Numbered from the stretch's first letter, positions 48,861 to 62,382 are shown. The stretch: DNA of 64,000 nt from Chiridota heheva (GCA_020152595.1 JAIGNY010001912.1:478501-542500), one strand, 5' to 3'. Program-made: numbers and translations. The notes: generated by a model from the letters alone, not told the origin.

Positions 48861-49856
48861 AAGTCAATGGTGCAAGATTACCATTGATTGCTTTGGTATA
48901 TTTCTGAGCTCTTTTTAGCTCTTGGGCAACTGAGTAGTTGATTCCATCCTCTGCCTTTGTGGTTTTTTTAGAAGTCAATGGTGCAAGATTACTATTAATT
49001 GGTTTGGTATATTTCTGAGCTCTTTTTAGCTCTTGGGCAACTGAGTAGTTGATTCCATCCTCTGCCTTTGTGGTTTTTTTAGAAGTCAATGGTGCAAGAT
49101 TACTATTAATTGGTTTGGTATATTTCTGAGCTCTTTTTAGCTCTTGGGCAACTGAGTAGTTGATTCCATCCTCTGCCTTTGTGGTTTTTTAGAAGTCAAT
49201 GGTGCAAGATTACTATTAATTGGTTTGGTATATTTCTGAGCTCTTTTTAGCTCTTGGGCAACTGAGTAGTTGATTCCATCCTCTGCCTTTGTGGGTTTTT
49301 TAGAAGTCAATGGTGCAAGATTACCATTAATTGGTTTGGTATATTTCTGAGCTCTTTTTAGCTCTTGGGCAACTGAGTAGTTGATTCCATCCTCTGCCTT
49401 TGTGGTTTTTTTAGAAGTCAATGGTGCAAGATTACTATTAATTGGTTTGGTATATTTCTGAGCTCTTTTTAGCTCTTGGGCAATTGAGTAGCTGATTCCA
49501 TCCTCTGCCTTTGTGGTTTTTTTAGAAGTCAATGGTGCAAGATTACTATTAATTGGTTTGATATATTTCTGAGCTCTTTTTAGCTCTTGGGCAACTGAGT
49601 AGTTGATTCCATCCTCTGCCTTTGTGGTTTTTTTAGAAGTCAATGGTGCAAGATTACTATTAATTGGTTTGGTATATTTCTGAGCTCTTTTTAGCTCTTG
49701 GGCAATTGAGTAGCTGATTCCATCCTCTGCCTTTGTGGTTTTTTTAGAAGTCAATGGTGCAAGATTACTATTAATTGGTTTGGTATATTTCTGAGCTCTT
49801 TTTAGCTCTTGGGCAACTGAGTAGCTGATTCCATCCTCTGCCTTTGTGGTTTTGCA
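48859..49856 (-). repeat. 111-bp minisatellite, 9 copies, open on the minus strand
   Basis: Units start at 48859, 48970, 49081, 49191, 49302, 49413, 49524, 49635 and 49746 (one unit is 110 bp through loss of a T). A more diverged unit is at 48629. On the minus strand each unit encodes 37 residues rich in Lys (TSKKTTKAEDGINYSVAQEL then KRAQKYTKPINSNLAPL). The frame is kept through five or more units and broken by the 110-bp one. I do not recognise the peptide. Confidence 0.93.
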
Positions 49857-50026
49857 TGGAGGATTTTATATATCATCTAGCATCAGCTCATGATTGATTT
49901 CCTGCTTCTCAATTTGAAGCTTTCTGAATTTTTGGGACAAATGTCCTCTTATTCAAACCCAAGGGAATCATTATCCCAGTCGTTCAAATTCAACACGAGA
50001 GCTCTTTTCATCATTTAGTAACATTT

Positions 50027-50635
50027 GCAGGGTGTGGAGCATCTGTTCCATTGCCTCTTGTAGTGCAGGGTATGGAGCATCTGTTCCATTGCCTCTTGTA
50101 GTGCAGGGTGTGGAGCATCTGTTCCATTGCCTCTTGTAGTGCAGGGTATGGAGCATCTGTTCCATTGCCTCTTGTAGTGCAGGGTATGGAGCATCTGTTC
50201 CATTGCCTCTTGTAGTGCAGGGTATGGAGCATCTGTTCCATTGCCTCTTGTAGTGCAGGGTATGGAGCATCTGTTCCATTGCCTCTTGTAGTGCAGGGTA
50301 TGGAGCATCTGTTCCATTGCCTCTTGTAGTGCAGGGTGTGGAGCATCTGTTCCATTGCCTCTTGTAGTGCAGGGTGTGGAGCATCTGTTCCATTGCCTCT
50401 TGTAGTGCAGGGTATGGAGCATCTGTTCCATTGCCTCTTGTAGTGCAGGGTATGGAGCATCTGTTCCATTGCCTTTTGTAGTGCAGGGTGTGGAGCATCT
50501 GTTCCATTGCCTCTTGTAGTGCAGGGTATGGAGCATCTGTTCCATTGCCTCTTGTAGTGCAGGGTATGGAGCATCTGTTTTATTGTCTCTTGTAGTGCAG
50601 GGTATGGAGCATCTGTGCCATTGCCTCTTGTAGTG
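50027..50635 (-). repeat. 38-bp minisatellite, about 16 copies
   Basis: Unit begins GCAGGGTRTGGAGCATCTGT and continues TCCATTGCCTCTTGTAGT. Since 38 is not a multiple of 3 the reading cycles through all three frames, and none has a stop on the minus strand, so all three stay open for more than 170 codons. On both sides the minus strand shows coding-like residues (LKQKKRRAEISHYKRQ upstream, MLLNDEKSSRVEFERLG downstream). Confidence 0.93.
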
Positions 50636-51064
50636 GGATATTTCTGCTCTTCTTTTTTTCTGTTTGAGCAATTTTTCTTGGATGCTTTCTGTATGCCCTG
50701 ATTTAGTCTTATTGATTTTTGACAAGGCACTAATTCTGGGCATAAAGAATCCTTTAGCCAAATTATCATTGCTTAGTTGATCTTGTTCAACAATAGAATC
50801 ATAATTTCAATATCATTTGGAAATACATCGAGTGCACCAATATCAGAACATTCAGCCATAATAATTATCTAAGTCCCTTGCCAGGCTAAATCATTCAAAT
50901 TTGACCGGATTAAAAGTGTAAATGCATGATAATACCAAATATTCACCAGATAAATGATTTATGCACCATGCCCATTTGATAAATTATTAAATGATGCAGA
51001 AGTCATTAATGTGAATAAATTGAGAGTATAATAAAATCTGGGTCAGCAGATAAATGGTTAGTAG

Positions 51065-51895
51065 TCTATTTTTCAGCATTAATATCTTGGTAACTGAATG
51101 ATATGACCAGCTGACCACATTTGATGGATGGCTAGCTGAGTCTATTTTTCAGCATTAATATTATGGTAAGTGCATGATATGACCAGCTGACCACATTTGA
51201 TGGATGGCTAGCTGAGTCTATTTTTCAGCATTAATATCATGGTAACTGCATGATATGACCAACTGACCACATTTCATGGATGACTAGCTGAGTCTATTTT
51301 TCAGCATTAATATCATGGTAAATGCATGATATGACCAGCTGACCACATTTGATGGATGGCTAGCCGAGTCTATTTTTCAGCATTAATATCATGGTAAGTG
51401 CATGATATGACCAGCTGACCACATTTCATGGATGGCTAGTTGAGTCTATTTTACAGCATTAATATCACGGTAACTGCATGATATGACCAGCTGACCATAT
51501 TTCATGGATGGCTAGCTGAGTTTATTTTTCAGCATTAATATCATGGTAACTGCATGATATGACCAGCTGACCACATTTCATGGATGGCTAGCAGAGTCTA
51601 TTTTTCAGCATTAATATCATGGTAACTGCATGATATGACCAGCTGACCACATTTGATGGATGGCTAGCTGAGTCTATTTTTCAGCATTAATATCTTGGTA
51701 AGTGCATGATATAGACCAGCTGACCACATTTGATGGATGGCTAGCTGAGTCAATTTTTTAGCATTAATATCATGGTAACTGCATGATATGACCAGCTGAC
51801 CACATTTGATGGATGGCTAGCAGAGTCTATCATACAGCATTAATATCTTGGTAAGTGCATGATATGACCAGCTGGCCACATTTGATGGATTGCTA
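51065..51895. repeat. 76-bp minisatellite, about 11 copies
   Basis: Units contain TCTATTTTTCAGCATTAATA, TGCATGATATGACCAGCTGA and CCACATTTGATGGATGGCTA in order with scattered substitutions. It may be a relative of other intronic arrays only by location. No frame is conserved. Confidence 0.92.
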
Positions 51896-52314
51896 GCTAT
51901 AAGTTTGATATTAAACAGGTTAAACATATATGATGGTAGAAGATGAAGTAAACCGGTTGATAGATGACTAAGCATGAAGTATGTATTTGAGTTTCAAAAA
52001 GCTTTACCCTTATGTTGGGAAACATAGTGGTTAAACTTCCACTTGAAGCCAGATAACAGCTGCTCAAATATGAATGGTTTCCGATCACCTCAGCTCCAGC
52101 ATCCTTCAGGAAAATAAAGTTTTGTGTTGTTTTTGTAAAGTTCTTGGACACGCAAAGCCCATTTTCACATCTCTTTTAAACCAACTGGCATGAGAACATT
52201 GATTATGTGGTGTGGCTTGTTCACTAACGCCATTTTTCATGATGTTTATTGTATCCTGGTAATAAGATTTGACATCTCTGTGGTCTCGTTCTATTTTGCA
52301 TTTAGTGCAACCAG

Positions 52315-52512
52315 CTACATTATCTTAGTATCGAATTCAATGCAATTTTTGTTAACATTGGTTTTCACACCAATTAAACTTTTACTTGAAAAAAGTTTGT
52401 TCTTATTTTTATAAAGAAGAATGCTTGAATTCCTTTCTTCCAATTTACTAACTCGTTCTTCCAAAGATGTACATTTTCCTTTCAATGTTCCATTTTCTTC
52501 AGCTATTTCCAT
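52315..52512 (-). CDS. short coiled-coil-like ORF, perhaps from a LINE ORF1
   Basis: Minus strand reads EIAEENGTLKGKCTSLEERV and SKLEERN, heptad-like with Leu/Val positions, then a non-descript tail. LINE ORF1 proteins often start with such a coiled coil. There is no further support. Confidence 0.25.
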   Translation of the reverse strand: MEIAEENGTLKGKCTSLEERVSKLEERNSSILLYKNKNKLFSSKSLIGVKTNVNKNCIEFDTKIM

Positions 52513-53074
52513 ACTCTTTTGTGCAAGTCAATTGCTTTTGTGAATTATTCTTTCAGTCTTGTGTGTGTTCTTGGGAAATATTTCTCTGGTTCTTCGAGAT
52601 ATTTTCTAAATACTTTAGAGTCTGATGTTTGTATTAAGGAAACAGTGCCCAGATGTATTGTTATGACTTTTCACGCTTGTTCTTTATTACTGCCTTTAGG
52701 TCTTTCAGATCTTTTTTCATGGGCCCTTATTATTATTAAAGTAATCATATAATTATTATTACAAACTTTCATTTTCATATAAAAGCTCTAAGTGCATTAC
52801 AGACTATTAAATTATATATAATTTATCAAATGACTAAGACTAAAGATACAAAATGCAGGCCAAAGCATAATGAATAAGAAGCAAAACCGAAAGCTGTAAA
52901 AAGCAAGTGAACAATAATAACACTGAGGCAATAATACTTTAAAATATATTTAAAAATGCACAAATGTCCCCTAATGTACAGTGATAAAATGATAAAGTAA
53001 TGACATGAAAAGTAAAATACAATTAAGTCCCCATAAATTAAAGATAGAATAAAAGAAACACAACTAGAGAAAGA

Positions 53075-53465
53075 TTATAAATCATAAGAAAATTTTAAAA
53101 GATGGGCTTTAAGAGAATGTTTGAAAACAGAAAAATTGTCAATAATGCGGATGTTGAAAGGCAAGTTATTCCAAAGGCGTGGTGCAGAGAATTGAAAACT
53201 TTTATATCCAAACTTATTATGAAAATTTGAGGTCTCAAGCAGATTGGAAGAACTCAAGCAAAGCATACAATTTGGTGTCTATGGAGTTGCAAGTTTAGTT
53301 GAATAAAATGGGGCTTCACCTTGCAGACAATTGAAAACATTATCTAAAAATTTAAAGACATTGCGTTGATTTACTGGCTGCCAGTGCAGTTCCGAAATAA
53401 AGGTGTTCACATGTGAATTATGGGGTAGACTGAAAATAATCCTTGCTGCATTGTTTGACACAATC
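53075..53465 (-). pseudogene. L2-like LINE RT C-terminal fragment, second one
   Basis: Minus strand reads NNAARIIFSLPHNSHV, FISELHWQPVNQRNVFKFL, a stop, then FSAPRLWNNLPFNIR and FKHSLKAHLLKFSYDL. The LHWLPV and RLWNxLPxxIR blocks are diagnostic of L2/Rex-type elements. One stop lies at about 53280. Confidence 0.85.
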
Positions 53466-53640
53466 TGGAGCAGGATGTAACAAAAGCATGAACAGTATAG
53501 TTGCTTCAGGGGTTAAAAAATGATGTATGCATGAAGCACAATGCAAATAAAGAGAACATGTCTTGAACGTCTCATTAACAAACCTTTCCATAGAAAAAAA
53601 GGTGCGTGAATCTGTCTCTCAGTCTATAAAGATCCACTAT

Positions 53641-54000
53641 CGGTGCCAATATATGAACAACGGCGCCAATATATGAACAACGGCACCAATATATAAACAA
53701 CGGCGCCAATATATGAACAACGGGGCCAATATATGAACAACGGCGCCAATATATGAACAACGGCGCCAATATATGAACAACGGCGCCAATATATGAACAA
53801 CGGTGCCAATATATGAACAACGGCGCCAATATATGAACAACGGCGCCAATATATGAACAACGGCGCCAATATATGAACAACGGCGCCAATATATGAACAA
53901 TGTTGCCAATATATGAACAACGGCACCAATATATGAACAACGGCACTAATATATGAACAACGGCGCCAATATATGAACAACGGTGCCAATATATGAACAA
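53641..54000. repeat. 20-bp minisatellite, exactly 18 units
   Basis: The unit CGGCGCCAATATATGAACAA repeats 18 times with a few substitutions, mostly in the GGCGCC core. Each unit contains the palindrome GGCGCC and an ATATAT core. Open frames on the minus strand (Tyr-Ile-Gly-Ala repeats) follow from the absence of stops. Confidence 0.96.
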
Positions 54001-54155
54001 ATTACTATAAAAAGAACTGGAGTTTCACAATAGAATTCTATCAGTTCTATTGAGATTTAGATTGCCAATTGTGAACAGGTGTAATTATATGAACAAATTA
54101 CTATAAAAAGAACTGGAGTTTCACAATAGAATTCTATCAGTTCCATTGAGATTGT
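53996..54155. repeat. 63-bp direct repeat at the end of the 20-bp array (96-bp spacing)
   Basis: ATTACTATAAAAAGAACTGG and the following TTTCACAATAGAATTCTATC occur at 54001 and again at 54097, both preceded by ATGAACAA, the end of the minisatellite unit. A TATATGAACAA-type unit thus precedes each copy. Confidence 0.9.
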
Positions 54156-54646
54156 TCTTGTTGTTCAGGTAATTAATACTGCTCACTAAACTCAAGAATT
54201 TAATATTAAGTTCTTTGCACTGGTAGATATTGAAATCAAAAAAGTTAAACACAAAACATAATGTTATTCTCACAAGATGCCACCGCAAGTCTCCTCACAT
54301 GACTGCTTTGCAGGAAAATCTCACACAGCATTATATGCTCAAATTTTTCATTTAAAATACCCTTTTGTCTCGGATGACGAGCAGCTTACATACCAAGGAA
54401 GCCACTTCCTGAGCAACAATAACAAGTACAAGTAACCTACATAACCTGAAAGGGGGAATACAACAAATTGAGCCTCATTGTGTGGTGAACCAAAGATGAT
54501 GTATTGAATAAGATGTAATAGATCAAGAAAAGATGAGCTTAAAAGTCTTGCATGATACAGTATACATCTGGGAATTAGGATGAAAATAAGGGGATAATCT
54601 TTTGCTGAAAATAATTTTAGACCAGTATGATAGCCTTGTTTTTCAT

Positions 54647-54745
54647 TGTCACCTGATGTCAACAGTAACATCAGGTGATTCTGGTGTACTGATTGTCACC
54701 TGATGTCAACAGTAACATCAGGAAAATCTGGTGTACTGATTGTAG
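54647..54745. repeat. duplicated small hairpin (TTGTCACCTGATGTCAACAG)
   Basis: CCTGATGT, 8 nt, ACATCAGG forms an 8-bp stem. The stem-loop with its flank is present twice about 46 bp apart and is followed both times by TCTGGTGTACTGATTGT. Confidence 0.85.
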
Positions 54746-55863
54746 ATGCAACAAATAAAGGAAGGACAGACAAATGATTTGAGCTTTTGTGTATATATTT
54801 TGCTTTGTCAAGCTATTTCTTGTAATCTTGCTGAAAAAAAAGAGTGATATTAGTGAATACAAGAAGATATATACATAAACCACTGTTACCTCCTACCAGC
54901 TCTGTTTTTAAATTGTATTTGCTCTTGTTTTTCAAAACAAAGAGCTCATGTAATACGCTTAAGTCACTGCTGTTACTTTGCTTACCTAGTCCTATTATTT
55001 TATTGGCTATTTTTGCTATCGGTATTAATTCATGATGGTAATTCATTGGCTAAATCCACTTTCCAAGACTTTAATCCATCATATGCTTCGCGTGATCAAT
55101 ATTACGTGTTAGCTATGATAAATGACGTCACCAAGCACCAAAGGCGCTGTTGATATGATATTAATAAATCGTGGCTATTAACCACTAATGGCGCTGCCCC
55201 ATTACGTTGGCTACAAAATTCAGCGACAAAATGTTCCCAAATATTTTGCAGACTTAAGAATACAGGATACACACAGTAATCCTCAGGAAATAATGACACA
55301 GTCAAATATGAAAGTTCCTCACGTCATATAGGTTATCACTAAGAAGCCATATATATAAAGCCACAGAAAATAAGTCGACCCTGGCCTGGAGAAATGTCTG
55401 CTTACAACCTTAAGCTGACCCTTGTGCCATACCCAGCTAAGCACAATCTACAAATTCCAAAATACCCATCTTCCCATTGGCCTCCTAACAAAATATGCAA
55501 CAAAATGAAAAAACTTGCACTGGAAGTAAGAATGCATAATTAGCAGAGCCCTAGACTATTTAATGGAATTTTTATACAGGTGGAGGGGGTGAAAATACAC
55601 CTGAGGTGTGACAATGATTTTCTATCCAGCAATTGTTATACAAATTGGCGCTCATCAACAGTTCATGACATATTTATGAAAAGCATAAATGAAGAGTATA
55701 TTGTAAGCTTCCAGCATTGTGATTCCCATTATTAAAACATCACATTTCATGCTAGCATTATGGTAAATCCTCTTTCTACATTTTTATCAAGCGTCTACAC
55801 TTCATACATACTGTTTTATCGAAAATAGATGAAGTAATGAAATGTATAATTTTTCTCCACCAG

Positions 55864-56032
55864 CCATTGTCATGCACCCCTGTGATGACCTTCTTTTATG
55901 GTAGAAGAGGACCCTTCTACAAACTCTTCATCCGAGGTGATTCAAGTGGTCAGCTTACCATCTGGAAGATCCCAGAGGTTACAGAGAAAGAACTCAGTTT
56001 CTTGAAGCAGGAAGAGTTTGACACATTACCAG
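55864..56032 (+). CDS. WDR7: WDR7 coding exon 8
   Basis: A 169-nt exon, residues 321-377, between acceptor ttctccaccag and donor ccag|gtactt. It contains TPVMTFFYGRRGPFYKLFI then RGDSSGQLTIWKIP, the strongly conserved WDR7 segment with the GDSSG turn and an IW strand end. It ends in a charged, poorly conserved linker. Leaves phase 1. Confidence 0.93.
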
Positions 56033-57326
56033 GTACTTGGTGACTCTGCTAGGTCATAATAACAAACATTGCAATCTTTTTGAACTGGATTGCTCTAGAT
56101 TTATGAAAATGGGATTTGTTTGCACTGTTCGGTGCTTGATCATCAGGGGGAAGGTGGGAGGGGAGGGGGGGGGGGTGTAAAGGCCTTTCATTAATGTCAA
56201 AAAATTAAGAATTAAAATAATTGATTAGCCTTAATCAGCCGTTTTGCAACGGCATGGACCCTAAGGCTTCATTGTGATTACCGTGCCGTGGAGAGCAAGT
56301 TGGTCTGTTTACCCGCAGAAATGTCAAATTTGTCTTTTTTAGGGGCAAGGGGACTACTAAATCTTTCGATTGATGTACAAAATTTCATAATAAATTTTAA
56401 TTAGCTAGAAGGTTAATTAACTAGGTTGAAGGTTATTGTCTGCAATATATTGATCAAGGTTGAACACACAAAGATAGATAAGGTAGGTCTTTATTCACCA
56501 GTGTTTCACAACTGGTTTATCAACTGGCCATGGGCATCTATATTGTTAACTGTTAAGAATGGGATAAAACATCCACACCACTGCCTACCTACTGTAGGAG
56601 ATAATTTCAAGTAGGATGAGTATAAGATCCTTTGCTAGGTTGAATCGATAAGGCTGGGCAGGATCATCTATTGCTTTTGTATTTTTTAGATGAGATTGCC
56701 CTTCGATTTTGGTTATGATAGTGCATGGGTACAGAAGCTACATCGATAATTTAGGACTTTTACAATTCTTAAGATGAAAAGCATTATGATAAGGACTTCA
56801 GTGTTCCGACAATCTCAATATTGGGAATACGCGATTAGCAACACTACATCTGATTTTTGCATGATACTTGCAGAATTGGAAATAATACTCATTTAAGTGT
56901 ACGATTCAGTATTCTAAGGCTCTGAGCTCTACTACTTTGATTAGCTTAGTTATTTAGCTGATGGGCCATAGTATGAACTATGAATAATGACATGAAATGT
57001 AACTATAGCGCTTGTATAAGCGACCTTAAAAAACCTTAAACTTTATAACTTGATGCAGGCTTTAATACTACAGAAACTGGCTAGCAATGTATCTTTTCAG
57101 TTTTTCTGTATTGGAAATGTTTTGTTATTATTACTAAATCCTTTGTAGAATATTTAATATGTATTCCAGTGATTTCTAGAACTATCTACACAGAAATCAA
57201 TCTTCAACAGGTAAAGGAAGCATAAACTTTGCTAGAAATCTAAATATGTTTCATGTCATTTTGTTCAAGTTAATTCAGGTGTATATAATAGTATTAAACA
57301 ACTGTCTTTTCTCATTTTTTCCTCAG
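56033..57326 (+). other. WDR7: WDR7 intron 8
   Basis: 1294 bp, GT-AG, phase 1. G-run near 56157-56175. Otherwise unremarkable. Confidence 0.85.
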
Positions 57327-57409
57327 TACTTCCACCAACTTCTCAAAATAGTTTGGAAGAGACATGGGAAAGGTGTTGTCCTGGTCCTGCTGGGATAATT
57401 GATCAATTG
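57327..57409 (+). CDS. WDR7: WDR7 coding exon 9
   Basis: An 83-nt exon, residues 377-404, from acceptor ttttttcctcag to donor ttg|gtatgt. The first part is a variable linker. The last residues, CPGPAGIIDQL, match the invariant CPAGIIDQL of WDR7 orthologues and fix the frame. Leaves phase 0. Confidence 0.9.
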
Positions 57410-58390
57410 GTATGTTTACTACCTTCAAGTTAGTAGTTAATTAATTATTGTGTAATTTGGTACTGGGAAAACTGACACATTCCTATATTGGAGGATTTTT
57501 TATAATATTTTGTTCTGCATGATATTCACGTGGATATCTTCTTCTTCTTGTGTAATAATTTATTTAGGCTGTGTGCAGAAATTACTCGCTTCAAGTCTAA
57601 AATTTGTCTTTTGCTCAGCTTTTTCACATAATTCATATCATTGATTTCAATCTTGTACGCTTTGTTTTCACTATCTTATTTAAACTACACATTGACTTCA
57701 TTGGTTCCACTTCATCACTAAGAATGCCATATTATGATATCAGTCATATTGTGGGACATCAAATTTGAGAAATTTGATGTTTTTAAAAATCACCATTTTC
57801 TAGGCAATTTGTCTTATGCTTTTTTCCAGCAACAGTATACAATATTTGTTTCTGGTGTTTGAACCTTTTATAGTTATATAATATATATGCCATGTTGCAG
57901 TATAAAAGAGTCATTTCTTTTGTACCTTATTTATTATGCTGGAAGAAACACTCATTTCCTCCTTTCTCACCTGCAGACTCGTCTCTTTCCTATTGTGATA
58001 TTTATGACTGTCAAATTTAATGTTATAAGGTAGCTGCAGGACTCCAAAGGTGTTCAATATTTGGAACAAGAATTTTGAAGGAAATAGTATATGTGATTGT
58101 AAAACTTGTGCATATTTTATATTAACAAAGTTCAAAGATGTGGTGTGGAGTACTTATGAAAGGTCATATAAGTGTATTGTATAAAAACTTACATAAATTT
58201 AGTGAAGTTCTTGTAATCTTTTCATATATTGGGGTATCTATGTGAGATTCTCAAAAAATGTGTGTGACTGCAGATAAACTACGATCACATTGGTTATGCA
58301 ATATTCTGTTATATCTTATAACTGTTAGTCTGCTTTGTTTTTTCAATGACTGTCCTTTTGACTTCCGGCTCATTCCTGCCCTGCAATCAG

Positions 58391-58428
58391 GTCACCTGCA
58401 GTGGATCTGACCGAGTGCTCACACTCAA
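58391..58428 (+). CDS. WDR7: probable WDR7 microexon (38 nt)
   Basis: Between exon 9 (phase 0 out) and the next conserved exon (which needs two leading nucleotides) there must be a phase change. A 38-nt segment with a good pyrimidine tract and acceptor (ctgcaatcag) and a strong donor (caa|gtgaga) supplies exactly that: phase 0 in, phase 2 out. It encodes VTCSGSDRVLTLK, the last codon being completed by the next exon. The residues do not closely match the short variable linker of vertebrate WDR7, so the call rests on splice sites and phase. Alternative: exon 9 joins directly to a later in-frame AG near 59098. Confidence 0.5.
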
Positions 58429-58574
58429 GTGAGATTAACACACAACAAGTTTTTTTTTATGCAATTATCAGTTAATACATATCTGTGTGAACAAAAAACA
58501 GGTTTTTCAGGAAAAGGATGTGCAAAAACCAATGGTATAGATGTTTTAGCTTTTCGCAAAGAGTTGTTAATGAG

Positions 58575-58762
58575 TGAAATGGTTTGCCTGAGTGGGTAGT
58601 TAGCTCCAATTTCGTTCACAATTTCAAGGTCAACATTGATAACTTCTTTACTAACTCTGGACATCTTTGATTTTGATTTTGTGGTGGTGGTGTTAGTTTG
58701 GGCTTTTTATGGGGTGACTAACCCTTCTTAGCCCGTAATCTTGTTATGTTATGTTATGTATA
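58575..58762 (+). mobile_element. CR1-like LINE 3' end with TTATG tail, second copy, in WDR7 intron 10
   Basis: Reads VVSSNFVHNFKVNIDNFFTN then stop, the same 3' UTR as the 5.7-kb copy (GTTAGTTTGGGCTTTTTATG) and TTATG repeats to about 58760. It is a heavily 5'-truncated copy about 150 bp downstream of the candidate microexon. Confidence 0.75.
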
Positions 58763-59088
58763 TTTATTTGTAAAAATATCAAGATTTTGAGAAGGAAATT
58801 ATAAAAACTAGTTATCAAAGGTAATTTGAGTAAAATAAATATTGATGTATGGGAAGCTGAAATTAGTGCCTTAATTAATAGTCCAGCTGTATATGTTTGT
58901 CTTCAGGCATATGAGCAATTCCAATGAGTATGAACAGCAAATTATTTGGATGCTTTAGATGTTATCTTGTACTTTTTTTACTCTTTACTTATTCTTTAAC
59001 TCCATTTCTTTAAGAAATAGATATTGTTTTTATTGTTTTAATTGAACATAATCTGAATTTGTTTTCAGTGCAATAATTCAAAGAGTGA

Positions 59089-60690
<1,602 letters not shown>

Positions 60691-60697
60691 TTGGAAG

Positions 60698-61350
60698 TTG
60701 CCAATGGCATGTGCTAAACAATTGCACGATATCCCACACAGCCCTATTCATGTGAACACCAACCTTCAGGCCATCTGTATCTCTCTCTATTTCTCTCTAT
60801 CTCCCTCCACAAAACCTTTACTCTTTGAAATATCTATCTCCCCCACTCCCTGCAATGCCAACGTTCAGCCAACCAGCCTTAACATTATCTCTCAGCTCCT
60901 CTGCCCTTTTATCCTTCTTGGTGACTTCAATACCCACAACCCCCTGTGGGGCTCCAATACCACCACCCCCATAGGCAAGCTCATGGAAAACACTCTTCAA
61001 CAGCACAGCCTCTCCTTATTCAACACTAACTCCCGACCTATCTTCACCCCACCACAGGCTCCCTCACCTGCATTTACCTGTCTATCTGCTCCCCCAACCC
61101 TCTCCTGGATGTCTTGATTTTGGCTGGAAGGTCAATGCTGACCTCTGTGGCAGTGTCCATTACCCTCTCCTGATTCACTCCAACCTTCAAACTGACCACA
61201 CCCCCAACTGAAACCTTCAAAAAGCCAACTGGCCCCTTTTTGAAACCCCTTAACTCTCACATCTAACCCCCATCTTCTCGAAGGTGAGGATCCCATGTCT
61301 AACTTCAGTAACATCCTTATCAATATTGCCACCTGCTCCATTCCCAAAAC
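60698..61350 (+). pseudogene. endonuclease of the second I-group LINE
   Basis: FILLGDFNTHNPLWGS carries the metal-binding and catalytic Asp/Asn. After a frame change CGSVHYPLLIHSN follows near 61140, where the first copy has CGSDHYPLLIHSN, so the catalytic Asp of the SDH motif is Val here. Confidence 0.8.
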
Positions 61351-62382
61351 CTCCCTCTCCCCCCCCCCCCCTCCCTCCCTTAAACACCTGGTTCAACGAT
61401 TGCTGCAAAACTGTCATCAAGAACGGGGGGGAAAGCCCTCAGGAACTTTAAAACTAATCTGACCACCCACAACCTCAATCTCTTTCACATCAGCCATGTC
61501 AAACCCAGGCACACTGTCAAAGACAGTAAAACCAACACTTTGAACAACTTCATCTCTTCTCTCACCACCAAGATGATTTGGAGTATGGTAAACAGCTTTC
61601 AAGGCAGGAGGGGTGGGCAAGTCTCCCATCTTTCTTGGAATAGCAATCTACTCACCAAGAGAAAGGATAATGCTAACCGCCTTGCCGCCTCTTTTAGCAA
61701 CATCTTATCCTTGGTCAACTACTCCGATGCTTTCAAAGCCATGAAAGCTTGCGACGAAACCTGGAGAATCGCTTTTTCCTGTAACGACATCGACAGTTAC
61801 AACACCACTCTCACCTTATCTGAATTAAAGCAAGCCATCAACGATGCTGGCTGCACCTCCAAGGGCCCAGATTACATCCCCTATCAGTTCCTGAAACACC
61901 TCCCCAACATGGCTACTGCTACCTCTACCCCCAAGAAGAGGATGTCCCACAAGGCAGCATCCTCTCCCCTACTCTCTTCAACTTGAGCATTAACAACATT
62001 GAGGACAACCTCGGCCCCAACATTAAATGTGCCCTCTACGTGGATAACCTCAACATCTTCTACTCCTCCCCCAGCTTTTCTTTTGTCTTTTGTCGAAAAT
62101 AGGCTCTAACTCAACTTCAGCCGGCTGCAAGACTGGTGCAACAATAACAGTTTTAAACTCTCCAAAGATAAGACAGTCTGCATGCACTTGTGTCATTTCA
62201 ACAACCTCCACTCCAACCCGAACCTCGTGCTCAACGGCAATCACATTCGAAAAGTTGACCAAACTATGTTCCTTGGCCTAGCCCCAGACCCCAAGCTCTC
62301 TTACAAGCAACACATCACCAACCTGAAACACAAATGCAAGAACCTTCTCCGCCTCCTTTCCAATACTACTTGGGGTGTGGAC

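Larger units (their letters stand above)
46628..55863 (+). other. WDR7: WDR7 intron 7, repeat-rich
   Basis: 9236 bp, GT-AG, phase 0. About 46628-48250 and 54160-55863 look unique. The middle holds two minus-strand LINE fragments, four minisatellites and a small ORF with coiled-coil character, listed separately. Confidence 0.85.

Noticed and set aside
48859-50635. CRISPR-like array
   Set aside because: Units are contiguous with no unique spacers, and the context is a eukaryotic intron.
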